A DNA stretch of 64,000 nt from Aquimarina sp. Aq78 (GCF_900299525.1 NZ_OMKA01000001.1:930001-994000), one strand, 5' to 3'; positions 26,901 through 36,835 are shown, counted from the first letter of the stretch. Numbers and translations: made by a program. The notes: generated by a model from the sequence alone, not told the origin.

Positions 26901-29900
26901 TACATTTTTATACTGTAGACTATTACGTTCGCTTTTTCTATTTTTACTATCCAATTCTTTAACATACTTTGGAATCGAAGTAGAAGTTCCTTCAAATTGT
27001 CCCTTATCTATTGATACATTTAGATCATGACCTTTCCAAGTTCCTTTGAAGGTTCCGGTTTTTCCAAAAACAGATGTATCTATATTTAGGTAATCTCCAT
27101 CCGAATTCATATACGCATATCGTATAATTTGGAATATCTTATTTACATATTCATCATCCGAAAAAAATAACTCGCCCTCGTCATCATCCTGAAATGGATA
27201 TAATTTAAAATCAGGATTATGAATTTGTACCCAATCCAAATGTGATAATTCTACTCCATGACCATAGTCCATAAGCCAATTGGTAGCTTCTTTTGATGTA
27301 TTCAGCTCTGTAAACGGGTGTTCTAATCCAAAAACACCATGGCCAAGTTCATGAGAAATTGTTCCCGCCAAATTATCTTTACCTTCCTCTTCTTTTGAAA
27401 GATTACCATTAAATATAAATCCAAATTGTCGTTTAATCGGCATAAAACCAGCAACGTCACTTCTGCTAGGTTGTATATTGCTGCCAAACACAAAAAGATA
27501 ATAGGATTTACGAGAAGTAGTTTTGCTTGATTTATACGCCTTAATAATAGCATTTTGATCTTCTGTATAGTTGGTAAAGAAACCACTATCTCCCATCTGT
27601 ACTGTATCCCCTCCGTAAAGAGATTTATCTACCTTAAAATTACTAGCAATTGTAAAGTCAATATTAACCGATGCTTTACCAAAGATTGTATTGATTTTTG
27701 ATGTAAGTTCTGACTCACTAGGCAATGACACTCCATCAACCGGTATAATAGTTACATTAATGTCTTTTTTGGATAAATGCCAAAGAGAAAATACGCCTGC
27801 TATAGTTTGTTGTTTTGTATCATCTTTTGACTGTATGGTAGCGTATATATTTTCATGCTCAAATACATAATATCCCTTAAGCTCTAACGTAATCTCATTA
27901 CTTCCGGATACTTCATACTTAACATTTTCACCATTAGCTGTTTTAATAACAAGATCATTAATAGATAAATTACTATCGGTAATAGTTACTTTTCCTTTTA
28001 CCTTATCTGAGGCTCCATTTCCTACTGCCTTATTGATAATAACATATGGCCTACCTTTTACATCCTTTATTTGATCATAATACTTTCCTAATTGTTTTTC
28101 CTGCCCATCTGGTATTGCATCAAACCCATAAGCATAACCGTTATCAGCTATAAACTCTACTTTGATACCCTCTGCAGAAAGTTGAGAAACATCCCCATTT
28201 TCATCAACTCCAGGAGTGTTTTCTGAATCAACACCTCCACCATCTGCCAATGGTTCTCCCTGTCTAATGTTACCATCTTCGTCAACATGGTATACATCCC
28301 CATTACTATCAATAATAACCACATCATCTCCACCAGGATACTTAGAAATTGCTCCTGTTACCGGATCTGTAACTGTTATGGTGCCATCATCATTTACCCG
28401 AATATCATTAATCGTTATATCATAATCAAGCTGTACAGCTTCTAGATCATTATCTCCTTCAAAGACCTCTGTCACATCATTACCAGACTCAATTCCTTCC
28501 CAGTTTTCATCATAGTCTGTTACTACAATCCCATCTAAAAGTTGGTAGTCTGTATTGATACTAATATTATCAAAACTCACTTTTAACTTGGTATCCTGTA
28601 AATACGGAACCACAATATATCCCCATCCCGAAAAAGAGCCATTATCTCCTTTGACTTCTTTTACCGTTACCGGAAAATCTCCCGCAGTAAATACTTCATT
28701 TGTAACCAATCTTTCTAAAGGGTCCTGGTTGGTAATAATAATCTCGGGAGTAATACCACAGTTATAAGTTGACTCTTTGTCATCTGCCAGTATGGTAGTA
28801 AACTCATAGATTTGAGAATAAGTAAACGGTTCATTATCCAGGCATTGTCCTCCAACTCTAAACTCATACGTCGTTCCCGGTTCTAGGTTATAAATAGTTG
28901 TATACTCATTAATAGTCCCTCCTTCAAACCAAATCGCATTTTCTGTATCCTTCTTACGGTATTGTACATTATATCTCAAGTGATCTACACCTTGCCATAA
29001 AATCTTTTCGCTGGTTGTATTCTTTGCCTCTGCCAATATATATTCTGGCTCAGCACATTTACCGGTATAGGTAAAGTAATAGATCTCACTATATCCGTCA
29101 TTTTTAAACACAGAGGTTTCACTGATCCCGTCACTTATCATGGCTCGTACTCTCCATCCATATGTTTTATCTGGCAGTAAAGAAGTTTCTGCAGGTCCGT
29201 ATAATAAAGTAGTAGCAAAAGTATTGGTTTGATACAATGGTCGACTAGCCAAAAATGCAGCTTGCGGATCCATTTGATTATCCCAAAGCTCAGCCAATGT
29301 AAACTCATATTCTACATTTGTAGCATTAAGATGCCTAGGAGTCCACTGAAAAATAATGTTTTGTGGATCTCGCATCAATACTTGTTCTCCTCGATTAGGT
29401 AGATTTAAAAATGGTGGATCATTAAGAACTAGATAAACTGTAGCACAGCTTTTCCGAGAAATCTGTTGTCCCGATTGCGCATCAAATACTTCAAAACAAA
29501 AACGATACAAGCCTTCTGGTAAAGGCACACTATATTGCTGCGGGTTAATTCCTCTTAAATTCTGAAGGGCAAAATAAGGTTGTAAATCTAAATTCGTTAA
29601 TCGTAATGGTATCCCTCCATCCAGAAAAATCGGATTAGCTCCGATCACTACATCATTACTTTGGATAGACAAACCTGCATTATTTTCTACAAAGAATTTT
29701 AAACGCACTTGCCTATTCGATTCTGTTATATCGGTTAGTAGTAAATTAAGTATTAATTTATCTGATGAGGCTGTATTATACTCTGATAGTTTTAAACTAT
29801 ATGGGGGTACTATTTGAGGAGTAACATTTACCGGAAAAACCTGTGCTTGTAATGCACAAGAAAACAGGAACATCACTAGTAAAATATAATATCTGTGTTT

Positions 29901-29948
29901 TTTAAGCATAGCTGAATCCTTTATCCTATTTATTATACTTATACTCAT
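23946..29948 (-). CDS. Giant TANFOR-type exported protein with HExxH protease signature and C-terminal toxin-like module
   Basis: 2000 residues. A signal peptide ends near ALQAQ (about residue 36); the preceding LFSC could be a lipobox. Residues to about 170 match the TANFOR domain (PPYSLKLSEY, LPEGLYRFCFEVFD). Two fibronectin III-like domains follow at about 190-300 and 310-395, then Ig-like and Asp/Gly-rich linkers. At 866-877 lies HELGHGVFGLEH, with NWLMDYG at 890-896 as a possible Met-turn, pointing to a zinc metallopeptidase. A long helical, Lys-rich stretch (about 1430-1830) leads to a distinct C-terminal module (1845-2000) with GGFIT, MRLDY, TGNGFT and PELESP, resembling polymorphic-toxin tips. 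There is no T9SS sorting domain. The ATG 13 codons inside is an alternative start. Confidence 0.8.
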   Translation of the reverse strand: MSISIINRIKDSAMLKKHRYYILLVMFLFSCALQAQVFPVNVTPQIVPPYSLKLSEYNTASSDKLILNLLLTDITESNRQVRLKFFVENNAGLSIQSNDVVIGANPIFLDGGIPLRLTNLDLQPYFALQNLRGINPQQYSVPLPEGLYRFCFEVFDAQSGQQISRKSCATVYLVLNDPPFLNLPNRGEQVLMRDPQNIIFQWTPRHLNATNVEYEFTLAELWDNQMDPQAAFLASRPLYQTNTFATTLLYGPAETSLLPDKTYGWRVRAMISDGISETSVFKNDGYSEIYYFTYTGKCAEPEYILAEAKNTTSEKILWQGVDHLRYNVQYRKKDTENAIWFEGGTINEYTTIYNLEPGTTYEFRVGGQCLDNEPFTYSQIYEFTTILADDKESTYNCGITPEIIITNQDPLERLVTNEVFTAGDFPVTVKEVKGDNGSFSGWGYIVVPYLQDTKLKVSFDNISINTDYQLLDGIVVTDYDENWEGIESGNDVTEVFEGDNDLEAVQLDYDITINDIRVNDDGTITVTDPVTGAISKYPGGDDVVIIDSNGDVYHVDEDGNIRQGEPLADGGGVDSENTPGVDENGDVSQLSAEGIKVEFIADNGYAYGFDAIPDGQEKQLGKYYDQIKDVKGRPYVIINKAVGNGASDKVKGKVTITDSNLSINDLVIKTANGENVKYEVSGSNEITLELKGYYVFEHENIYATIQSKDDTKQQTIAGVFSLWHLSKKDINVTIIPVDGVSLPSESELTSKINTIFGKASVNIDFTIASNFKVDKSLYGGDTVQMGDSGFFTNYTEDQNAIIKAYKSSKTTSRKSYYLFVFGSNIQPSRSDVAGFMPIKRQFGFIFNGNLSKEEEGKDNLAGTISHELGHGVFGLEHPFTELNTSKEATNWLMDYGHGVELSHLDWVQIHNPDFKLYPFQDDDEGELFFSDDEYVNKIFQIIRYAYMNSDGDYLNIDTSVFGKTGTFKGTWKGHDLNVSIDKGQFEGTSTSIPKYVKELDSKNRKSERNSLQYKNVEIFTIIPTYRPTAVVDPVELKKLKEYLFPKDKSQIENDINVGFEIKKNITGGVRYELNLKTKEEDHIFKFEHHDEVENFCNALKIEREKSHSLPYESKYSIQIIDYLIEEYFPSSGISENTDCNKIDTFFSEIPTTYLSYKHDVTSLDKDKLWVALKILLSCSVNDKGVSEEDAVINIIEALGEGDETTFLKNIDTQEFDKENVFRKLYSKLDNWGGEDNFTKLINVFYNIWKKSEFTSQPVHDIPYTSDKVGVFFSSPYDVDFVEKNSVKLTKEVYGPYYSGDPRDKPKIVHIGTHHIYTPIRLIKYDKIAKPGFNIKSVAVPMFILKAIDENYSTNNIDQGANLAFEIALTASGIGNIAKLRHLKDLGKLKNLLDGLKGVEAILSTTNLILKYSDACPKPNPTTVNQPGEKKEMTYCEMLGALGDVLGLGTGLGDLATRSTQIAELSRKLEKKIVENPKLIKDGADRATILKGLKQIISELGDTVDLSVLKKIYNNGTLRTILYDFENVKLGLSTIDVLLKHSEKCDTDETCKAIKLYLGFIQQGIKAKDLGSKLKQQTSVLLGKIKSDPKFLQDKPVEKKRLVEGLEVAEGTRIPKLKTVLSDLPENKHQNIKRLYDNASLAKKASLEKSWEILEPFRNIRFANDGKNLEILVKTHSRFVYNKKESFEGLKALMIEGSTANKQKLIDGLEEADKIFDSKLELPIKFSGIKKGEVKVVDSENTEIARIDTEGNLIKKKFLDEADGAEVAGKYKEHVILRKGKEIGFKKMDNAKYGRSTINSINGFSDNVASIVGKHGISVENFKKIYQKMKYHQLKQDDKAIISAIRNSIPIPDGNTILQKVISKSDIEKYLDGTYNTVGGFITAAKDAKHLKTYEDVFYGMRLDYESEKGPVFKLSDGSCGIIRYKVKNPNLTIPQGSGLPYPYTGNGFTSGNHGRLGVPELESPRYTPQHGDPMLILMSDGSEKLIAKFDKDKNKFVSVE

Positions 29949-29953
29949 TTTAA

Positions 29954-31297
29954 TTACTCTTTTTGAACCTTAATATCCACCAGTATGTAAGAATTCTGTC
30001 CATCCTCTACAAAGTTCTTAATCTTAATAGCTCCTTTCTTCCCTTCCTTAGTTTGAAAAAGAACAATTCTTGGTACCGTCGTATTATCAAAATCTTGTAA
30101 TCCTCCCGGAGTTTCAGTTATCACCAGGTTCTTTAACAATGTATCATCCTGCATAGTATCAAACTGTGATGGTGTTAATGAAGCAGAACAATTGCACAGT
30201 TCTTGAGAATTAATAAAAATGGTGTTTTTAGGCCCCTCTAATTCATCAAAAGTAGTTCCTGATAATTGATCAGGGCTCACAAATCGATTACGATTAAAAG
30301 TGTTACTTAAACCAAAGAAAACCAAATCAATATCTTGTTCAACACCGGGTGTTATCTCATTAGCTGTAAATAGTATACGCTTTGCTATGGTATAAAAACT
30401 CCCTCTTGTATTCGCAGTATGAGCTGTATTGATACCAAACCTTATATCATTTAATTCTCTAAGGTTTGTGTTTTTAAAAAATTCAATCTGTTTGGTGATA
30501 GTTTTTGTATCTTTTCCGTTAAGGGCTGTTAGTCTTATTGTTTGAATTCCTTCTTGAGTAAATGTTATCTCTGGATTTTCTACTACGGAAGAAGAAGAAA
30601 CAGTTCCTTCAAAAGTCCATTGATATGAGGTAGCACTAATTGAATTATTCTGAAATTGTACACGAGCCGGTATTTGATAATCATCGTCATCAAAAGCTAT
30701 CTGATACTCAAAGTCTGAAACTAAAAATGGAGCAACAGTAATCGTTTTTTGTAAATCATATGTTTCTCGCCCGTTACCAATTTCTAATCTAATCACATGA
30801 TCTCCGGGTTCTGTGAATACTATTTCTCCCGGATTACGGTTGGTAGAGTTTGCCGGAGTTCCTCCTTCAAAAGTCCAGGAAAAGCTATCTGCTCCAGAAG
30901 AGTTATTTTGTATTGTATAACTAGCCGGAGAGAAATTATCTACGAGATTTGTGATTTCAAAATCAACAACCACCGGATCATCAATTTGTATTTCTAAAGT
31001 TTTTGTGCCCTGGGATCCATCTTGATTAGTTGCTGTAAGCTCAATAGTATACACTCCTTTTGCATCATACTGTATGACTCCCGGATTACGATTTACAGAC
31101 CTAGAAGGCACTCCTCCTTCAAAAGTCCATTCATAATCTTCTCCTCCTTTTGTTCTATTAAAAAAAACAACCTGAACTGGTATTGAAAAATCATCATTAA
31201 AAACTTCAAATTCGAAATCAGCAATAACAGGTATTGCCTCTTCTTTGGCACAACCAAAAAGGCAAAATATAGATAATATGTATATTATTTTATTCAT
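29954..31297 (-). CDS. PKD-domain lipoprotein
   Basis: A 447-residue lipoprotein with lipobox LFGC at residues 13-16, followed by an acidic start. Three PKD-like domains follow, each with the YEWTFEGG(V/T)P type core (about residues 25-108, 110-190, 193-275): EWTFEGGVPSRSVNRNPG, SWTFEGGTPANSTNRNPG and QWTFEGTVSSSSVVENP. The repeats are also visible in the DNA. A C-terminal domain of about 170 residues has no recognised family. PKD domains usually mediate surface contacts. It sits five bases before the TANFOR gene and 42 after the SprB-like gene, within the same operon. Confidence 0.85.
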   Translation of the reverse strand: MNKIIYILSIFCLFGCAKEEAIPVIADFEFEVFNDDFSIPVQVVFFNRTKGGEDYEWTFEGGVPSRSVNRNPGVIQYDAKGVYTIELTATNQDGSQGTKTLEIQIDDPVVVDFEITNLVDNFSPASYTIQNNSSGADSFSWTFEGGTPANSTNRNPGEIVFTEPGDHVIRLEIGNGRETYDLQKTITVAPFLVSDFEYQIAFDDDDYQIPARVQFQNNSISATSYQWTFEGTVSSSSVVENPEITFTQEGIQTIRLTALNGKDTKTITKQIEFFKNTNLRELNDIRFGINTAHTANTRGSFYTIAKRILFTANEITPGVEQDIDLVFFGLSNTFNRNRFVSPDQLSGTTFDELEGPKNTIFINSQELCNCSASLTPSQFDTMQDDTLLKNLVITETPGGLQDFDNTTVPRIVLFQTKEGKKGAIKIKNFVEDGQNSYILVDIKVQKE

Positions 31298-31339
31298 AGT
31301 ATAAAAGCACTTCTAGAGACTCTTCTTGACAAAAATGTT

Positions 31340-34300
31340 CTACTCAAACACTAGTTTACGAGTTTCTGACCCTTTTGGAGTTTCTAATAACATCAAATAC
31401 ACTCCTGTGGGTAGTGTAAGAGAATAGTCTAGTAAAAAATCAAGATTATTTTTTTCTACACGTTCGTGCATTGTTGCGCCCGACATTAGGTTTACTATTT
31501 TTAATGTGATATTGGACTCTTCTGCCAAACTGATCTTTGTTTTAAAAGAGCCTCCATTAGGGTTAGGGTAAACAATAAATTCTTCTATAAATTCTCCTTG
31601 AGAAGCAAATTGTTCCGGAGCTTCTATAGCCGGTTGAACCAAAATAGTTTTTGTAAAATCCTGATAGCAATCTATTTGATACGATCTTAAATTAATATCA
31701 TAAGGCCCTTCTTTCTCAAACTTGAGTATTAATTTTTCTTTACTTTCTAAAACAACTTCTACTCCTTCGGGAATTGTCCACTCTACAGTTTCCCCTATAG
31801 GTTCACTCACATTAACCAATATTACCTCTTCATCGGTATACGCTTGTGTTGTAATTAAAAAATCAGAATCTATTGGGGTATCAAAAACCTCAACTTCTAT
31901 ATCCCCGATTCCTATACATCCAAGACTGCTGGTAATTGTAGCAACATATCTTCCTGCTTCTGTAATCTCGACAGTACTTTCTGAACTTGCAAATCCATTT
32001 TCGCTAAGCCATGAATAGGTTGCTCCCGGGTCATTGATCGCAATATCAAGAACAAGGGATTGATCCTTACAAAGTGAACGTTTTTCTTCTAAATTCACTA
32101 TAATAGGATCAGGATCTATTAGCTTTCCTTCATAAAATGCTTTACATCCTTTATTATCTGTTACTTCTATTCTATATGTTCCTGAGGATAATCCATTAAT
32201 AAATGTAGAAGTACTACCTGTACTCCATGTATAATTATATGGTGGGTTTCCCCCTTTAATTTCTACCTCGATTTGCCCATCATTACCTTCAAAACATGTT
32301 GGAGACATTACTGATATAGGGTTTATTTCAAGTCCGCCAGGCTGATCGATTTTTACACTTCCTTCTATTTGACAGCCTTTAGCGTCTGTAACAAAAATCA
32401 AATATGTTCCAGCAATAAGATTTGATATGGTTTTAGTAGTTTCTCCATTACTCCACTCATATGTATATGGCGGTGTTCCTCCAACAACAAAAGTCGTTGC
32501 TTCTGCGTCGTCTCCATTAGCACATGTGACAACCGTATTTGTAAAAGAAATTCCTAGTTTATCCGGCTGTGATAAATATTTTGTACTATCAATAGCCTGA
32601 ACTAATCTATATTGTCTGGTACCATCTACATCTGTATATGCCTCATAGGTTCCTAGTACAATACCATTTTTATCTTCTACATTTAGTGCATACATACCTA
32701 CACTCTGATTCTCTATAATACTATCATTCACAGCAATATTTTGCCAAATACCTCCTATATTCTTTTTCCATCGGTAACAATAGGGCATAAAATTGGCTCT
32801 ACATTCACCTGGACTAGCAATGGTATTATCAAATTTCACACCTCCCTTTGCGTGCACTACCAGTGCTCCATCCTGAAATTGATCTGGAATTCCCAGAGGA
32901 GTATTAAAATCAATGCCATCACTATATTCGTTATTGATATTACACGAAATTGGGTTATATATTTCTATAGTTACTTCAAGTGGTTCGGGTTGTTCCAGAT
33001 TATATTCAATATTGGTAAAGAAACATCCATCTTTGTAAGTGGCATCATTATAGTTGGCATCTCTTGCACTTAAATTATAGACTCCTTCGCCTATCGAATG
33101 CAATATTACCTGATATCCCTGGTTTCCTGGCAATACACTTGTTATCGTTGTAGTTAGTATATTTCCAGATTCATTTTTCCATTCAAAAGTATAGCTATCA
33201 TCATTTAAGGCGGTTCCTCCAAAAATGCGAACTTTAAAAAACCCATCTAAAAAACCGTAGGCAGTTGGCTCTTTATATTCTAATAATTCTACCTGTAATG
33301 GTTCATCTGGCTCTTCTATGATTTCAGACTCTACGATATCGTCTCCCAGTCTAATTTCCCCTGCTACATTTATTTGTTCTCGAGCAACACAATATACACT
33401 TCCTCCTCTAACCCTTTTACGCACCTGCACTTCATAAGTAACGGATTTTAAACCTATTATATCATGAGTACTAGTATTTGCAAAAGGAAGCCACGTTAAA
33501 GAGGACGTTCCTGCTTCTTTTATAGCAAATTCATAATTACCGGTACCACCTCCTGCTGCACTTAGATGTATTTCTCCATCGGTATTATTATTAATGTCTG
33601 TATCACCGTCATTACACCATACATCTACGATTTCTGTAACTTCAAAAGAAACCGGGGTAGGTTTACCTATATTTACAACAGCCGTATGGCTTGCATCTCC
33701 TGTGTAATATACAAATCCGTTATACCCTCCTATCATATCTAATTTAAAACCGGCAGTACTGGGTGGAAGCCCGGTTAAAGTGTAGCTGTTAGATCCATCA
33801 AGTGAAATATTAGAATATGATTCTACAGCAGCATAAATTGTATTACCATCTGGATCAGTTCCTATTGGTCTTGACATATCGCTTACAGCTATTCCCAAAT
33901 TATCTCCTGGTTCTAATGCTCTGTCAAAAGTTACTCTTACTTCGCCATCAATACTATCATAACAACTAACATCTGTAGTTGTTGGAGGAGAAACAATATG
34001 AGGAGCAGATCTTCGCAATCTAAAACTAATGATATTCTCTGATGGCTTATCTGCACAAGGTAAAATCCTAAAATAAATATTTTGCCCTATTGCTGATTTT
34101 GGCAAAAAATCCTGCGGTATTGCTCTAAATATATTAGGTGTTGCCGGTAAAGGAATATTTTGCCATGAGCCATTAGGGTTAACAGCTCCAGGTGATAACT
34201 GGTATTGCCATTTATAAACTCCGGTATTAAATCCTGCAGTTGCAGTTACTTCAAACGAGTCTTCATATCCAATAATATCAGACACAGCAGAAGTATTTAA

Positions 34301-34750
34301 TGTAATAATCGGTCGTACATTTATGATAGCATTCCCGGGTACAGCAGATGGAGTTGGTGAAAACTCGCTAAAATTATAATCTCTATAATAACATCCCGTA
34401 ATATTAATATTACCATCTCTTCGTTTAGATTTACAATTACCTATTGAATTTCTTCTTCGTTTATTTGTATGAAAACGTAAGTGTACAATTTTATTGTTTT
34501 CATTAAAGGTAACCGGAGTCATTACTAAAGGTTTATTCTCATACACCCCTGGGTCAAAAATTCTTGTTTTCGTCCCATTTGCATATGTTGCTTCTATATA
34601 TTGCAACCCTTTGGAGCCAGAACCACAACTTGTTCCAGGGCTACCATCACCAACATATCCTCCTATTGTAAGCTCATAACTTTGAGCAATACCAGAGGTT
34701 CCTATTAATAAGAAAAAAGTCGTAAAAAGTAAATAAACTATCTTTTTCAT
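31340..34750 (-). CDS. T9SS-exported protein with SprB-like repeats and type A sorting domain
   Basis: 1136 residues. The signal peptide ends at GIAQ (residue 23). The middle is built of beta-sandwich repeats; around 745-905 are two clear SprB-type repeats with GGTPPYTYEWSNGETTKTIS and GGNPPYNYTWSTGSTSTFIN followed by GTY(L/R)I and a D(A/N)KGC element. SprB is the gliding adhesin of Flavobacterium. The last 80 or so residues form a type A T9SS sorting domain: YPNPNGGSF, then LKIVNLMSGATM, ending GVYLMLLETPKGSETRKLVFE. It should therefore cross the outer membrane through T9SS and be attached to the surface. It is the only member of the block with such a signal. Confidence 0.88.
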   Translation of the reverse strand: MKKIVYLLFTTFFLLIGTSGIAQSYELTIGGYVGDGSPGTSCGSGSKGLQYIEATYANGTKTRIFDPGVYENKPLVMTPVTFNENNKIVHLRFHTNKRRRNSIGNCKSKRRDGNINITGCYYRDYNFSEFSPTPSAVPGNAIINVRPIITLNTSAVSDIIGYEDSFEVTATAGFNTGVYKWQYQLSPGAVNPNGSWQNIPLPATPNIFRAIPQDFLPKSAIGQNIYFRILPCADKPSENIISFRLRRSAPHIVSPPTTTDVSCYDSIDGEVRVTFDRALEPGDNLGIAVSDMSRPIGTDPDGNTIYAAVESYSNISLDGSNSYTLTGLPPSTAGFKLDMIGGYNGFVYYTGDASHTAVVNIGKPTPVSFEVTEIVDVWCNDGDTDINNNTDGEIHLSAAGGGTGNYEFAIKEAGTSSLTWLPFANTSTHDIIGLKSVTYEVQVRKRVRGGSVYCVAREQINVAGEIRLGDDIVESEIIEEPDEPLQVELLEYKEPTAYGFLDGFFKVRIFGGTALNDDSYTFEWKNESGNILTTTITSVLPGNQGYQVILHSIGEGVYNLSARDANYNDATYKDGCFFTNIEYNLEQPEPLEVTIEIYNPISCNINNEYSDGIDFNTPLGIPDQFQDGALVVHAKGGVKFDNTIASPGECRANFMPYCYRWKKNIGGIWQNIAVNDSIIENQSVGMYALNVEDKNGIVLGTYEAYTDVDGTRQYRLVQAIDSTKYLSQPDKLGISFTNTVVTCANGDDAEATTFVVGGTPPYTYEWSNGETTKTISNLIAGTYLIFVTDAKGCQIEGSVKIDQPGGLEINPISVMSPTCFEGNDGQIEVEIKGGNPPYNYTWSTGSTSTFINGLSSGTYRIEVTDNKGCKAFYEGKLIDPDPIIVNLEEKRSLCKDQSLVLDIAINDPGATYSWLSENGFASSESTVEITEAGRYVATITSSLGCIGIGDIEVEVFDTPIDSDFLITTQAYTDEEVILVNVSEPIGETVEWTIPEGVEVVLESKEKLILKFEKEGPYDINLRSYQIDCYQDFTKTILVQPAIEAPEQFASQGEFIEEFIVYPNPNGGSFKTKISLAEESNITLKIVNLMSGATMHERVEKNNLDFLLDYSLTLPTGVYLMLLETPKGSETRKLVFE

Positions 34751-34753
34751 CTC

Positions 34754-36835
34754 TTAATATTTTATTTTAATCGTTTCCATAGTAGCATAGCCTCCTGCTT
34801 TTAGGAAAGGTTTTATATGGTATACATAAGTATTGTTAGGAGAAATATTAGTGTCTATCAAATTTGTTTTTGATGACAAAAGTTGTTTCCACAATACAGG
34901 TGTCTCATTTTCTTTTGATTTATATATCAATACCTCATGTACTTCTTTGGTTGTTACACGCCACGATAAGTTAATTTTCTTACTTACCCTATCTACCGTT
35001 CCCGAAAATCCTTTAATTACCTTATCTAAATCAACATTCTTAATCACAACGGTAATTGGTACAGAAGGTGCCGATACTAATCCACTATCATCCTGAGCGA
35101 AAATAGCATATCGATATCTTTGATTTGATTCTAACTCTTTGTCGATATATGAACTTATGGTATCTGTTTCGAATAATAACTGCCATCCTTTATCCGCTTC
35201 ATTTGTGTTTTGGCGATACAATTGATGATGACTAACATCATCGCTTGAGCTATTAATCCATTTTAGAAATACCCCTTTATCAATTACTTTATATTCTTCA
35301 AATACTGGAGAAGAAGGTGGTACAACATCTGGTTTTTTTAAGGTAAGTTTTTCAGAATACTCAGACATATTAAAGCGCTGATCTACAGCAACAATCTGGT
35401 AATACACTTTTTTATTTAAAGATTTTACTTGAACCGTATCCTGAAACGAAGTACTTTCTATAGGAGAAATGGTTATTTGTGTCACTTCTTCATTTTTCAA
35501 GTTTCCTCTAAATATACGATACCCCAACATGTCCTTTTCTGTATTTGCCTGCCACTTTATTTGCACTACTCCCAAACTATCTACTGTACCTACTAATCCA
35601 ATAGGTGCTGATGGAGGAATACTATCTATAGTTTGAACAAATGCACTTAATGAGGTACTTTTTTGATTATTTTGTCCATGAGCTGTAATCTTAAAATAAT
35701 TAGAGGGTTCTGGTTTTCTAAATGTTGTTTTACGAGTATTTGGACTAATATTAGATATTACAGGTTTATATGGACCAGCTTCTTGAGCTGCCCAATTTAA
35801 TTCGAAGCCAGTAATCTCTTGCTCTGCTTCTTTTAAAAAATCCCATGTAATAATTACATTTCCTTCTGTATCAAACTCATGTTTAGAAATATGCGGTGTT
35901 GCTGTTAATTTTTTAACTCCCTTAGCAGAAGCACTTTTAGAAGCTGGACTTTCTTCTCCAAATGGCGAAATCCCAATTACCCGATAGTGATATGTTTTAT
36001 TATTTTGTGATATGGTATCTACATAAAACATTCGTTTTGCAGGATGGCCAGGTTTATCATTAAGGTTGACTAAAGGTATATCTCCAAGCCTATTAAAATC
36101 TGAGCCGTTTTCTGAGCGTTCTACAAAATAAGAAGTAAAAACACTCTTAAACATCTCATATTCCCAGGTTAACAAAATACTTTTATCATCGGGAACAGCA
36201 ATAAGATCGATAGGAGAAGGTAAAGGTTCTGAGTGTACTGTATTAACAATAACCGAACTTGATATCTCTTTTATACTTTTTGTTTCAGGAATTCTGCTTT
36301 TTATACGGTACAAATATTCTTCTCCTGCGGTTATTGACTCATCAACGTATCCTAAAGCAGCCATTTGAGCGCCTTCAAAATTCATATCTGCCGCATATAA
36401 TGAAAATGAATATCGCTGCTCTATCTCTGCAGATTTATTAATGATCTGGGCAACTCCTCCTTCTTGCATGTCTTCTACTTGAAAACCTTCACCGTATATA
36501 GCTTGAGCAATAATAGCTGCGTAATCATTTTTATGAACTATATCTTCCCATTCTTCTACAGGTCTGGGGCGAATAGAATCTTGCAAAACAACTCTTTCAT
36601 ATGGTGGTATTAAGAGTTTTCCTTGTTTTTTGACTGTAAATCTCTCTAAAAGATATCCATATTTATTACCTTTTAACCATACTCCAGCAGCAGTTGGTGC
36701 CCATCGTAATAGAACTTTACCATTTTGAAACCTGGCAATGATCTGAACTTCATTTTGAGAAGTATCTCCATTACCCTGGCCATAACCCAAATTAGTTATT
36801 CCAAAAAATACTATTATGTACAAAAGTCTTTTCAT
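34754..36835 (-). CDS. Fibronectin type III repeat exported protein
   Basis: 693 residues with signal peptide to LGYGQ (residue 20). An N-terminal domain starting EVQIIARFQNGKVLLRWAPT is fibronectin-like with an insertion. Further FN3 domains follow at about 205-300, 310-400, 405-500, 505-600 and 605-693, each with a Trp core (LLTWEYE, VIITWDF, VQIKWQAN, VFLKWINS, INLSWRV). There is no lipobox and no sorting domain. The ATG shares a base with the stop of the 1580-residue gene, and the SprB-like gene starts three bases after its stop, so it is tightly embedded in the operon. It is probably a structural or adhesive part of the surface complex. Confidence 0.85.
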   Translation of the reverse strand: MKRLLYIIVFFGITNLGYGQGNGDTSQNEVQIIARFQNGKVLLRWAPTAAGVWLKGNKYGYLLERFTVKKQGKLLIPPYERVVLQDSIRPRPVEEWEDIVHKNDYAAIIAQAIYGEGFQVEDMQEGGVAQIINKSAEIEQRYSFSLYAADMNFEGAQMAALGYVDESITAGEEYLYRIKSRIPETKSIKEISSSVIVNTVHSEPLPSPIDLIAVPDDKSILLTWEYEMFKSVFTSYFVERSENGSDFNRLGDIPLVNLNDKPGHPAKRMFYVDTISQNNKTYHYRVIGISPFGEESPASKSASAKGVKKLTATPHISKHEFDTEGNVIITWDFLKEAEQEITGFELNWAAQEAGPYKPVISNISPNTRKTTFRKPEPSNYFKITAHGQNNQKSTSLSAFVQTIDSIPPSAPIGLVGTVDSLGVVQIKWQANTEKDMLGYRIFRGNLKNEEVTQITISPIESTSFQDTVQVKSLNKKVYYQIVAVDQRFNMSEYSEKLTLKKPDVVPPSSPVFEEYKVIDKGVFLKWINSSSDDVSHHQLYRQNTNEADKGWQLLFETDTISSYIDKELESNQRYRYAIFAQDDSGLVSAPSVPITVVIKNVDLDKVIKGFSGTVDRVSKKINLSWRVTTKEVHEVLIYKSKENETPVLWKQLLSSKTNLIDTNISPNNTYVYHIKPFLKAGGYATMETIKIKY

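Noticed and set aside
27323..27586. Minus-strand frame overlapping the protease motif of the giant in another frame
   Set aside because: Out of frame with the 2000-residue protein, which is continuous here; no evidence for a nested gene or a frameshift.
30560..31150. Repeated DNA in the PKD lipoprotein gene as a possible mobile or CRISPR-like repeat
   Set aside because: The repetition follows the protein repeats (EWTFEGG...NRNPG), with spacing of one PKD domain and no spacer structure.
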